The notes: generated by a model from the letters alone, not told the origin. Shown: positions 1 to 7,186, counted from the stretch's first letter. The stretch is 55,478 bases of DNA from Chitinophaga pinensis (GCA_945865315.1 CAMBDK010000005.1:1-55478); one strand, 5' to 3'. Numbers and translations are program-made.

Positions 1-1164
1 CGATATAACTAATCCAATAATACCTGAAATTATAATTAGTAATATACCCATGTATTTTTTCCATACCTGTTCCTCATTTAATAATTTATATAGAACATAA
101 GCAGCTAGGAAACTCAATGGGAAATAGCACAAGGAGGAGTAATGAACTATTTTTGTTTTTACTATACTAAATAAAATAAGTACTACCCAAAATAATATTA
201 ACATCCATAATTTAAAATGTTTTTGAAAAGGGGTGTCAGCATTAAGCTCACCCTTAGGGTTGATTAATGCTGGTAAAGCAAAAACTGATAAAGGGAAACA
301 GCCTATTAATAAAATAATCCAGTGATAATAAAATGGACCACCGTGCCCGGAATCTTCGGTGTTAAATAATCGAATTTGATAAATTATAAATTCTTTAATA
401 ATTACTAAATTACCAGTTAGAGCCAATATTACAAACCATAATAATCCAATACTAGCTACTGTAAGTGCAAAAATAATTAACTGTTTAAGTCCTAAAATAG
501 CTTGGAATTTTTTTATTACCCAAAATACTAAGAGACAAATACTGAAAATTAATATAGCAACAGGCCCTTTGGTTAAAACTCCAAGCCCAATAAATACAGC
601 TGACAACAGCAATAGTCTGGTGTTTTTTTGGTTTTTATAGCCATCTAAATTATTCGGAGCTGTTTTTTCTGTTTTTTGAACCTTAACCGGTAAATTATAA
701 TTACTAAATAATATAAAGTAATAAAATCCGCAAAAAATAAATAAGTTGAACCATGGGTCGATAATGCCGGATTTAAAATAAAAATGTGGTAAAAAGGAAC
801 CTACATAAACCAAAACCCAAATTAATCCGAATTTTTCATCAATTAATTTCCTGCCGATATTAAAGAAAACGAGTAATGAAATACACCCAGCTATTGCATT
901 GGGGATGCGCGCGGCAAATTCGTTCACTCCAAAAATATTCATTGACAATGCCTGCATCCATATAAATAGCGGTGGTTTTTCCCAGAAATATTGATAATTA
1001 ATTTTTACAGAAAAATAATCTCCAGTAACTACCATTTCTCTGGCACATTCCGCAAAATTTATTTCATCCCAATCAAATAAATGAACCGATCCTAAAAAGG
1101 GGACAAACAATAATAATGCAGCCAATACTATTAAAAAATTATATTTTAAAATGGATGATTTCAA
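1..1164 (-). CDS. Glycosyltransferase family 39 (ArnT/PMT-like), C-terminus cut by window edge
   Basis: Absent from the ORF track because it runs off the window, but the minus frame from 1164 to 1 is open for 388 codons. Near the N-terminus it shows an acidic loop (FDWDEINFAECAREM) followed by WEKPPLFIWMQ, the arrangement of PMT_2/ArnT-type transferases that use polyprenyl-phosphate sugars at the outer face of the inner membrane. A TKGP motif and many hydrophobic helices follow. No ATG precedes the conserved part. The frame is closed upstream by TAA and the best start is TTG at 1164. The acceptor (lipid A, protein or other glycan) cannot be told. The missing C-terminus lies left of the window. 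Confidence 0.85.
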   Translation of the reverse strand, partial: MKSSILKYNFLIVLAALLLFVPFLGSVHLFDWDEINFAECAREMVVTGDYFSVKINYQYFWEKPPLFIWMQALSMNIFGVNEFAARIPNAIAGCISLLVFFNIGRKLIDEKFGLIWVLVYVGSFLPHFYFKSGIIDPWFNLFIFCGFYYFILFSNYNLPVKVQKTEKTAPNNLDGYKNQKNTRLLLLSAVFIGLGVLTKGPVAILIFSICLLVFWVIKKFQAILGLKQLIIFALTVASIGLLWFVILALTGNLVIIKEFIIYQIRLFNTEDSGHGGPFYYHWIILLIGCFPLSVFALPALINPKGELNADTPFQKHFKLWMLILFWVVLILFSIVKTKIVHYSSLCYFPLSFLAAYVLYKLLNEEQVWKKYMGILLIIISGIIGLVIS

Positions 1165-1315
1165 TTTTATGTATGTTTTTTTAAAATTTTAAAAGCAATG
1201 ATTAATTCAACTTAGGAATATAGACATAAAATAAGTTGAGTGTTTTTCACATCTAAAATTTGGTTATTAAGATTGAAATATTGATGCTTTGTATCAATTT
1301 ATTTAAAACCTATTC

Positions 1316-1553
1316 CTTAGTGAAGTTTCCTAAATAAATCCGCAAATTAAATGTTTCAAAAACTGTGTATTTTTCTTTTGTCTTGCTACAAAAGAAACAA
1401 AAAATCCAGAACAAACGATTCCTCTCCACCTGCAGCCCTGCATCGCTTTTGTAACTTCCTCACGTGCGTTTTCATAAGGATATTTTTTGCAAAAAAATCA
1501 AATCATCTGTTTTTATTAATTTTTGTCGAAATTATTTTGAAAGCTTTACTTAG
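1316..1553. repeat. Dispersed repeat family 1, copy 1 (MITE-like)
   Basis: About 238 bp, closely similar to 14756-14999 and 49029-49274. The left end (CTTAGTGAAGTTTC) and the reverse complement of the right end (CTAAGTAAAGCTTTC) form an imperfect terminal inverted repeat. An internal hairpin is made by CTTTTGT and ACAAAAG. It fills most of the gap 1165-1580. The ORF at 1351-1563 is not conserved between copies, so I treat the element as noncoding. Confidence 0.8.
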
Positions 1554-1580
1554 CTGTCAATAAAATTATTTTACAAATTT

Positions 1581-2231
1581 TTATTTGCCACTAATGGATG
1601 TTATAATAGATTTTTCAATCCAATTATTATTCCATTTTTTAAAAAGGTAATAAATAACTATCGTTGTAATTACCCCGATGAGTGAACCTATAAACACATC
1701 TTCAAAAAAATGTTGTGATAAATAAATGCGTGAAATCCCTACTATTAAAGCAATAATAAAAAGTGAAAATTTAAGTAGTTTGTTTTTTACTATTAAGGAT
1801 AAAGCGAAATATAGCGAAAAGGCACAGGTGCTATGGCCAGAAGGGAAACTGTTGTATAAATAATTCTCTACTCCGGGTACAAAATATAAATCAGAAATAC
1901 CTTCGAAATATTTCTTAGGGCGCACAGCATCAGCAAATATTATATGTTTGAGAAACTGAGTGATAATAGCAGCAATAGCATTGGATACCCCCACGATGAT
2001 AGCATATTTGTATTTAACTATTAATAGAATAATTGCTATCAACGTAGCGATTAATCCATCTCCCAAATAGGTTGTATAATTAAAGAAAATGTCGAAAAAG
2101 TTGTTGTGGAATGCGTTGAAAATTAAATGCGTTTCACTTTTTGAATATATTGCCAGCAGCAATGTTCCCAAGGTAATAAATAGGGCGTATGGCAGTAAAA
2201 AAGCGGTATTGGATTTAATAATAGCTTTCAC
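1581..2231 (-). CDS. PAP2-family membrane phosphatase
   Basis: 216 aa with about six hydrophobic segments. It carries the PAP2 catalytic signature: an RP motif (AVRPKKYFE), PSGHST, and SRIYLSQHFFEDV, which fits SRxxxxxHxxxD. Members hydrolyse phosphate monoesters of lipids such as phosphatidate, undecaprenyl diphosphate or lipid A phosphates at the periplasmic face. The substrate cannot be told from sequence. It stands alone between repeat copy 1 and the START-like gene, about 80 bp downstream of the latter on the same strand. Length is normal for the family. Confidence 0.9.
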   Translation of the reverse strand: MKAIIKSNTAFLLPYALFITLGTLLLAIYSKSETHLIFNAFHNNFFDIFFNYTTYLGDGLIATLIAIILLIVKYKYAIIVGVSNAIAAIITQFLKHIIFADAVRPKKYFEGISDLYFVPGVENYLYNSFPSGHSTCAFSLYFALSLIVKNKLLKFSLFIIALIVGISRIYLSQHFFEDVFIGSLIGVITTIVIYYLFKKWNNNWIEKSIITSISGK

Positions 2232-2314
2232 ATTAATAAAACAAATTGAATGTTTATAGGTTCAAAAAAAATGTTTCATGCTCATTAATTAAACTTGAAA
2301 CTTTCCTACTATTT

Positions 2315-3445
2315 TTAGTAAGAACCAATAACGTGTATTAATTGATTTATCTGACTATCCCAAAGTAATTTGGATGTTTTTAAATCAGCTGCTTCGTCTG
2401 CAAAATCAGTAACCATTAGCGAAATATCACCTGTTAACTCATCTCGTTCTATGCGAAACTCAAAATAGGTGCCATCTGGTTTGTCAAGCCATTGCAGTCG
2501 AACATGTTTATCCTCTTTAAAGCTAAGTAATTTTGCTTTTTGTTTACTTCCTTCCCAAAAAAAAGTAAATATACCTTCATGAATATTTACATCATCAGCA
2601 AACCATTCTGATAATCCACTTGGGGATGTTAAAAACTCATATAATATCCCAGGTGATGTATGCATTACATACTCTAGTTCGAATTTTCCTTTAGGTTCTT
2701 TTTTCGGTACTAATGTATTTTTTTTGTTCGAATCTATTAATTTCGCTACAGTTAACGAAGTCATTGGATTAGTAAACGTTCTTAATTGCTTAGGGGTTTT
2801 TGGTGGTTTTTTTAAACGTTTTGTACTATTAATAAGCTGTTCTATCAATAAATCGTTTTCTACGATAGGCTCATCATCATCCTCGTTTTTCTTTTTAGGC
2901 TTTCTTCCCCCTTTTGATTTTTTTGCCGGTTTTTTTATTTCGTCAGAAAAACTAAAATTATCCTCGTCTTGAAATTTATCTTTTTTATCTTTTTTTTCTT
3001 TTTTGGCTACTTTTTCAATTTTGGGGACCTTAGTAATTTTTACGGCCTTCAATTGTTCTAGTTTTTTTAGAGCTTTTTTTTCAGCCTTCCCTGTATTTTT
3101 GTCAACAGTCTTTTTATCGCTTGCTTTATCTGCCTTACTTGCTTTTTTTGTTTTCTCCTTGGTAGTTATTTTTTTAACTTTTACAGGAATTAAAGGTTTA
3201 GTAAGTTTGTTTTTTAAAGCTTTTTTTTCTGGCTTAGTAGTTTTTTTTGCAATTACTTTTATCTTCTGAGACTTTAATGGGAGTTTAGGAGTTTTTTTTC
3301 TTGAAGCTAGAACAACTTTATTTTCTACCTTTTTAGATACTGCTTTCGGTTTTTCTTTTTTGATAGCAATCTTTGCCTTTGCCTTTACCTTTGTATTTTT
3401 AACAATTTTTTTCACCTTCTGAATTATATTTTGCTTCTTGCTCAT
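2315..3445 (-). CDS. START-like (SRPBCC) domain protein with long lysine-rich N-terminal tail
   Basis: 376 aa. Residues from about 250 to the end form a START-like/AHSA1-type domain (KFELEYVMHTSPGILYEF, GLSEWFADDVN, then the FFWEG strand), a fold that is usually a stand-alone protein of about 130 aa in Bacteroidota. The first ~160 residues are highly basic: I count about 60 lysines in residues 1-158. A KGGRKPKKK patch then precedes an acidic DDDE stretch. The tail resembles histone-H1-like or AlgP-like tails, so nucleic-acid binding is an inference. It reads divergently from the downstream tRNA-Met. Two phenylalanine-rich plus-strand ORFs inside it are shadows of the AAA/AAG codons. Confidence 0.85.
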   Translation of the reverse strand: MSKKQNIIQKVKKIVKNTKVKAKAKIAIKKEKPKAVSKKVENKVVLASRKKTPKLPLKSQKIKVIAKKTTKPEKKALKNKLTKPLIPVKVKKITTKEKTKKASKADKASDKKTVDKNTGKAEKKALKKLEQLKAVKITKVPKIEKVAKKEKKDKKDKFQDEDNFSFSDEIKKPAKKSKGGRKPKKKNEDDDEPIVENDLLIEQLINSTKRLKKPPKTPKQLRTFTNPMTSLTVAKLIDSNKKNTLVPKKEPKGKFELEYVMHTSPGILYEFLTSPSGLSEWFADDVNIHEGIFTFFWEGSKQKAKLLSFKEDKHVRLQWLDKPDGTYFEFRIERDELTGDISLMVTDFADEAADLKTSKLLWDSQINQLIHVIGSY

Positions 3446-3559
3446 TTTTAATTGTATTTTTCAAAGAATTTTCCGCAATATATAAATAAAATATCATTAT
3501 TCAAGGAATTCAATTTGTTAAAAAAACACAAAAGCTATTTTATATGACTAAAGAAAGCT

Positions 3560-3567
3560 TATATTTG
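3560..3567 (+). promoter_or_regulatory. -7 element (TATATTTG) of the tRNA-Met promoter
   Basis: TATATTTG matches the Bacteroidetes -7 consensus TAnnTTTG and lies 18 bp before the tRNA 5' end. The -33 region is weak. Confidence 0.6.
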
Positions 3568-3585
3568 CGCCCTTAATATTTTTAT

Positions 3586-3659
3586 GGCGAGGTAGCTCAG
3601 ATGGTTAGAGCACAGGATTCATAACCCTGAGGTCAGGGGTTCAACTCCCCTTTTCGCTA
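3586..3659 (+). tRNA. tRNA-Met (anticodon CAT), elongator type
   Basis: 74 nt that fold into a cloverleaf. The acceptor GGCGAGG pairs with TTTCGCT using G-U pairs. The D arm contains GCTCAGATGGTTAGAGC. The anticodon loop is TTCATAA with anticodon CAT, and the T arm is AGGGG-TTCAACT-CCCCT. CCA is not encoded. The base of the anticodon loop has an A-C mismatch. The anticodon alone would also fit a lysidine-modified tRNA-Ile, but the body resembles elongator Met. Its 3' half is the attachment site of the downstream island and is duplicated at 5842. Confidence 0.93.
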
Positions 3660-3714
3660 CTCCTAAAACCCCTGAAATGTCAGGGGTTTTTTATTTTTAA
3701 GGGTTTCGAAAATG
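3618..3714 (+). repeat. attL-type direct repeat (tRNA 3' part plus terminator block)
   Basis: Left copy of the flanking repeat: 45 bp identical to 5842-5886, then a related terminator hairpin, then an identical run ending in GGGTTTCGAAAATG. Confidence 0.88.
3665..3692 (+). terminator. Rho-independent terminator of tRNA-Met
   Basis: AAAACCCCTGA, loop AATG, TCAGGGGTTTT, followed by further T residues. It sits 5 bp after the tRNA. Confidence 0.85.
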
Positions 3715-3727
3715 CTGAAATTTAGTC

Positions 3728-3754
3728 TTGGGAGTCGCTTTGGGAGTCGCTTTT
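3728..3754. repeat. Tandem 12-bp repeats next to attL (possible integrase arm sites)
   Basis: GGGAGTCGCTTT occurs twice in tandem here. A near-identical pair (GGAGTCGCTTTGGTAGTCGC) lies at 5737-5760 before the right attachment copy, and a related pair (GGTGGCATATTTGGTCGCAT) follows it at 5948-5976. Position and spacing fit arm-type binding sites of a tyrosine integrase. That role is inferred. Confidence 0.5.
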
Positions 3755-4105
3755 ATTTCAGTAATTTCACGTTTTTGAGCATGAAAAAAGTTTGAAATGG
3801 GCGCAGAAAATTGCATGTTTTTTTACTTAAAACATTACACTCTTTTGGTATGAAGTTACGATTTGCCGGATTCTCGTTCGAATTAGGTTGAAAACATAAT
3901 TAGCGTATTTATCCAAAAAGGCTGAATAAATACTCCTGCTTATATTGTAGAGATTTTGAGAAAAACGGAATATATGTTATAAATATAATTATCATATTTA
4001 TTAATAAATATTGATAATTGTAATGAAAGGGGGGGGGGGTATTGCATATACCGTTTAAATTGACCACCTTACGGGTTCGTATTTACTGCTTTTTGTTACT
4101 GCTGA

Positions 4106-4262
4106 TTTCAAATTGTCGGGCACAACTTAGCGGCTTTACCCGAAGGGAAAGATATTGCCGAAGCTATCAATAACGCCATGAAAATGCTTGAGAGAGCTAT
4201 TTTCTGAAGAAAAATATCAAGATGTCAAAGAACCTATATATAATCAGTTGAAAATGTTCTAA
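4106..4262 (+). pseudogene. Decayed gene fragment, possibly type I DNA methyltransferase (HsdM) N-terminal region
   Basis: A short open stretch reads LAALPEGKDIAEAINNAMK before a stop. A second frame continues SEEKYQDVKEPIYN to a TAA at 4260-4262, so at least one frameshift is needed. The first motif resembles the N-terminal helical region of some HsdM subunits, from memory only. No start codon or catalytic NPPY motif is present. The surrounding 3663-4323 holds no intact gene. It may be scar DNA from an earlier island load. Confidence 0.3.
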
Positions 4263-4323
4263 TTAAGACGCAACGCTAGTGATTTATCATTTAAAAAAAT
4301 CACACAGAATTTAAGCTTTCAAT

Positions 4324-5022
4324 TCAGCTAATTTTATAATTACAAAATGCTGTCAGGATTTCAAGGATTCGATTTTTTCTAAAAATTTGATCAGATTGCT
4401 CTACATTTCCAAGCAAAGCCTCTTCAAATAAATTCTTCTTTAATAAAAAAGAAAATTCCTTTTTAAGATATGCTTTAACTTCATTATCAGCATCCATAAG
4501 TTCTTGTAATACTCCGTCACGATTATCTAAAACAAATATTATGTCCTCTAAATCATGACTTCCTAATAGATCACCCTTTCCGCGTGTTTTAAAAGCCTCC
4601 AGCTTTGAAGCAATAAAATAACTTGAAGAAAATATTCGGATTGATTGTTTATCTGTCAATGAATGTTCTAAAGAATACTTTACTCCATCAACATACCAGC
4701 GATTGCTAAATCCTAAAACAGATGGATCAATAGGCATGAAATCCACTTTTAAATCTTGGTACAAAAAGCGTGAAATAATTGGCGCTGTTGTATCATTTTT
4801 AAAACCTAATTGCAATAATCTTTCCTGCATTTTATAAAAATCTGCTGTTGAAACTAACTCAACAACAACATCTACATCGTCAGTCACTCTAACTGTAACA
4901 GCCAATGGCCTGGATGCATATAAGCTAACTGTTGCCCCTCCAACAAAAACAATTTTCTCTTTCCATTCTTCTAATACTGTCGCAACGGCTCTTAGCCTTA
5001 AAATGTTTGTATGGTGATTCAT
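4324..5022 (-). CDS. Nucleotidyltransferase-fold protein (DUF6036/AbiEii-like), second gene of wHTH-NTase pair
   Basis: 232 aa. The N-terminal part has the nucleotidyltransferase signature: FVGGATVSLY around residues 26-35, then TDDVDVVVEL around 48-56, giving the Gly-Gly and Asp-x-Asp-type metal-site pattern of MNT/AbiEii-like enzymes. The family is often paired with a DNA-binding partner in toxin-antitoxin or abortive-infection loci. Its ATG overlaps the stop of the upstream winged-helix gene by 4 bp (5019-5022), so the two are translationally coupled. It is the main intact cargo of the tRNA island. Transfer of a nucleotide to RNA or protein is plausible but unproven, and a housekeeping nucleotidyltransferase is less likely given the location. 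Confidence 0.75.
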   Translation of the reverse strand: MNHHTNILRLRAVATVLEEWKEKIVFVGGATVSLYASRPLAVTVRVTDDVDVVVELVSTADFYKMQERLLQLGFKNDTTAPIISRFLYQDLKVDFMPIDPSVLGFSNRWYVDGVKYSLEHSLTDKQSIRIFSSSYFIASKLEAFKTRGKGDLLGSHDLEDIIFVLDNRDGVLQELMDADNEVKAYLKKEFSFLLKKNLFEEALLGNVEQSDQIFRKNRILEILTAFCNYKIS

Positions 5023-5543
5023 CCTAATATTCTTTTTTTAAGTTCAATTGCTGCCATTTTTTTTTCTCTCGCTCTTCCAACTCTTAACGCATCTGATAAT
5101 GCAAGTAATTCATATAAATTTTTATCCTCTTTTGCTGCTTTTATTTGTCCGGGGTGAAAAGGTTCTATCTTTTGACCTCGCACTTTCCCTTCTTTAGCAT
5201 CTTGCCAAACAAACAATTCACTATTCTTAAACTCTTTGTTTAAAGGTGGTGCGGAATGGGCAGTAGGAATTCCTGGAACCATAGCTCCCGGTTGTTGCGG
5301 AAAAACAAATGGAAGTCCGTAAATTAAAAAATCATAAATGACTTTTCTCATCGGAGTTTTTTTATCCTCTGCAATTAGTCCCGCCATAGCAGAACGATTA
5401 ATAGACTCGCTTACTTCTGAAGAGCTTATCCCTAGTTGAATACTTAAATCCTTAAGCAGAAAAGGTTCTTTTCCGAAAGATATGATTTTCAATAATATTA
5501 CTATGTCTTGTGGACGCATTCCACTATGTTTTTTCATTTTCAA
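5019..5543 (-). CDS. Winged-helix DNA-binding protein, first gene of wHTH-NTase pair (candidate antitoxin/regulator)
   Basis: 174 aa. Residues about 10-75 form a winged helix-turn-helix (KDLSIQLGISSSEVSESINR is the helix-turn-helix part). The C-terminal half carries the distinctive GIPTAHSAPPL (residues 91-101) and a basic end (RVGRAREKKMAAIELKKRI). I recall this motif from a family paired with nucleotidyltransferase genes in many bacteria. It starts 15 bp from a perfect palindrome that overlaps the expected transcription start, so autorepression is likely. It overlaps the downstream nucleotidyltransferase gene by 4 bp. An antitoxin role is inferred from context. Confidence 0.75.
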   Translation of the reverse strand: MKMKKHSGMRPQDIVILLKIISFGKEPFLLKDLSIQLGISSSEVSESINRSAMAGLIAEDKKTPMRKVIYDFLIYGLPFVFPQQPGAMVPGIPTAHSAPPLNKEFKNSELFVWQDAKEGKVRGQKIEPFHPGQIKAAKEDKNLYELLALSDALRVGRAREKKMAAIELKKRILG

Positions 5544-5558
5544 TTGTTTTATATCTTG

Positions 5559-5575
5559 ATTCGCGATTCGCGAAT
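5559..5575. promoter_or_regulatory. Palindromic operator of the wHTH-NTase operon
   Basis: ATTCGCGA-T-TCGCGAAT is a perfect 8-1-8 inverted repeat, strikingly GC-rich for its surroundings. It lies between the -7 element and the wHTH start codon, over the predicted transcription start. Confidence 0.75.
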
Positions 5576-5583
5576 TGAGAGTG

Positions 5584-5614
5584 CAAATATAATTCTAATT
5601 TTATAATATCCAAA
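5584..5614 (-). promoter_or_regulatory. Bacteroidetes-type promoter of the wHTH-NTase operon
   Basis: On the minus strand TTTG, 19 bp, TATATTTG: an exact match to the Bacteroidetes -33/-7 consensus. The operator palindrome follows 8 bp downstream of the -7 box. Confidence 0.8.
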
Positions 5615-5841
5615 AAAAACTTACCTTGGATGGAAATTTCACCTGGAAAGTAGTAAAAAAAACATGGTATATTTGAGCAGTTCTTTTAAATCTGAATTTG
5701 AAATTCAAAACTTGTTCAAATTTCTCACTCAAAAAAAGGAGTCGCTTTGGTAGTCGCTTTTTGGCTTATTTTTGTCCTGAAAGTGACTTTTTGGTCATCC
5801 GAAAGCATTGCTTTTGCTGCAAAGTAGCTTTTAAAATACTT

Positions 5842-5935
5842 TTCATAACCCTGAGGTCAGGGGTTCAACTCCCCTTTTCGCTACTCAAAACCGCTGATAT
5901 TCAGGGTTTTTTTATTTTTAAGGGTTTCGAAAATG
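5842..5935 (+). repeat. attR-type direct repeat (3' tRNA-Met fragment plus terminator block)
   Basis: A copy of tRNA-Met from the anticodon loop to the 3' end, lacking the 5' half, so it is not a functional tRNA. It is followed by a weaker terminator hairpin (AAAACCGCTGA / TCAGGGTTTT) at 5887-5913 and the shared TTTAAGGGTTTCGAAAATG block. Confidence 0.88.
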
Positions 5936-6182
5936 GTCCATTTTGCATTTTGGTGGCATATTTGGTCGCATATTTTTACAAAATTCATGTTTTTTTAATC
6001 ATAAAAAAAGACTCCCAAATGAGCCTTTCTTATCTGTATTTTCTGACGATTTTTTTTGGTATAATAGACAAAAGTAATGGTTTTTTCAACCATTTTTTCT
6101 CCATGTGGACAAAAGTAATGGTGTGTTTTTTGGATAAAAATCTGCTTTGGTGCTACACTTCCATTTACAACAAAATGAAGAA
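5936..6182. other. Noncoding flank right of the island
   Basis: No convincing gene. It contains GGTGGCATATTTGGTCGCAT, related to the arm-like repeats at the other end, and two copies of GACAAAAGTAATGG (6067-6080 and 6108-6121, period 41) around a small TGGTTTTTTCAACCA hairpin. The 176-aa ORF 5698-6228 reads straight through the tRNA fragment and looks spurious. Confidence 0.5.
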
Positions 6183-7139
6183 TTACATGTCAACTTTTTT
6201 CAAATTCCCGGTCTTATCGATTATATAAAATAATTTATCCTGTTTCTTTTCTTCTTCTTTTTTAATTTTTTCTCTCAGTTCTTCTTCTGTAGCTGTTTTA
6301 TTGTAGCTATAATTTAATTGATAATAGAATTGAATTACAGGACTCGTTTTTCCAGCATTAAAAACAAAATCTGCATCCTTTAAATTATAATTAAAATAAT
6401 TATCCACGTCTACCTTTCTTTCCATATTAATTGTAGAGTTTTGTGAAATATTGTGTTTATAAAGGCTTGAGTTTAAAATGTAAGATTTCAAATAATGTTC
6501 ACTTGGATATAATACATCCTTAAATTTTGTTAAAGCGATTTTTCCATGCGTAAAAGTCCAACCAATATCTGAACATAACTTTTTCTTCATTTCTAATATC
6601 TGCACTGTTTTTTTAGATAAACTATCATAGATAACTTTCGAATTCTCAAGATATGCTTGCGCATCGATAAGATCGTATATACCAAATTCTAAACAAATTT
6701 TAGATAAATTTCGAATGGAGGAAATATCCTTAATATCGAATGTTATGTTTTCTACAATTTTATAGCCTATGGGTATAGAATCATTATGAATAAAATCAAA
6801 TATGGGGTCTATGGAAATCACATCCACAACCACATTTTTTTTGGACAAATGAATGTCATTCACCTTATCGATTAAATCATCTATCTTTTTGTTCATCTTA
6901 GCTTCTACATCATTTACCGAGTTGGCAATAAAAGAAGTAGTATAAGTGATATGGTATCCATCAGGTACAGCATTATAAATAACTTGGGTAATAATTGAAA
7001 TGCTATTTTCAGTTGCTATAATTTCAAAGTCATTCTTAAAAAAAGTTTTGTTTCGTTCCTGGTTAAATTTTTTATTTACTACTTGGCTATTTACGCTAAT
7101 CGTGATTAGCATTACAAGAAAAACAGATAGATTTTTCAT
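6183..7139 (-). CDS. SIMPL/DUF541-like exported protein encoded after gldM
   Basis: 318 aa with an N-terminal signal peptide (MKNLSVFLVMLITISVNSQ). The next part resembles SIMPL-domain (DUF541) proteins: EIIATENSISIITQVIYN, then VNDVEAKMNKKIDDLIDKVN and a VVVDVISIDPIFD strand. The family is periplasmic or envelope-associated and of uncertain function. The C-terminal part has a charged helix (EEELREKIKKEEEKKQDK). It lies 47 bp downstream of gldM on the same strand, where gldN is normally found, so it may be an accessory of this GldM. The stop codon is close to the island edge. Confidence 0.6.
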   Translation of the reverse strand: MKNLSVFLVMLITISVNSQVVNKKFNQERNKTFFKNDFEIIATENSISIITQVIYNAVPDGYHITYTTSFIANSVNDVEAKMNKKIDDLIDKVNDIHLSKKNVVVDVISIDPIFDFIHNDSIPIGYKIVENITFDIKDISSIRNLSKICLEFGIYDLIDAQAYLENSKVIYDSLSKKTVQILEMKKKLCSDIGWTFTHGKIALTKFKDVLYPSEHYLKSYILNSSLYKHNISQNSTINMERKVDVDNYFNYNLKDADFVFNAGKTSPVIQFYYQLNYSYNKTATEEELREKIKKEEEKKQDKLFYIIDKTGNLKKVDM

Positions 7140-7186
7140 ATTTTTTATATTTATAGATTAATACTAATTTTTCATTTTTTATCTTC

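Larger units (their letters stand above)
3618..5935. mobile_element. tRNA-Met-integrated mini-island (about 2.2 kb) flanked by direct repeats
   Basis: The segment 3618-3662 (tRNA anticodon loop to past the 3' end) recurs perfectly, 45/45, at 5842-5886. Similarity continues through a terminator hairpin and a shared block TTTAAGGGTTTCGAAAATG to 3714 and 5935. This is the classic footprint of a tyrosine-recombinase element in a tRNA gene. The intact tRNA is at the left end and a 3' fragment at the right. Inside are a winged-helix/nucleotidyltransferase gene pair and a decayed ORF. No integrase, relaxase or transposase is visible, so it is either a remnant or mobilised in trans. Confidence 0.85.

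Noticed and set aside
1351-1563. 70-aa ORF in repeat copy 1 (and the similar ORFs at 14893-15075 and 49079-49261)
   Set aside because: The reading frames differ between the three repeat copies, so the repeats are not selected for coding.
2724-3269. Two plus-strand ORFs (82 and 88 aa) rich in Phe and Ser
   Set aside because: They are the complement of the lysine-rich coding sequence of the START-like gene and have no features of their own.
3663-5841. Integrase gene within the island
   Set aside because: No frame on either strand shows the R-H-R-Y catalytic motifs of a tyrosine recombinase. A short open frame reading KATPKATPK comes only from the arm-like repeats.
5842-5885. Second tRNA-Met gene
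   Set aside because: Only the 3' half is present; the acceptor 5' strand and D arm are missing, so it is an attachment-site duplicate.
5698-6228. 176-aa plus-strand ORF
   Set aside because: It reads through the duplicated tRNA fragment, the terminator and the arm-like repeats. Composition is not protein-like and no family is recognised.
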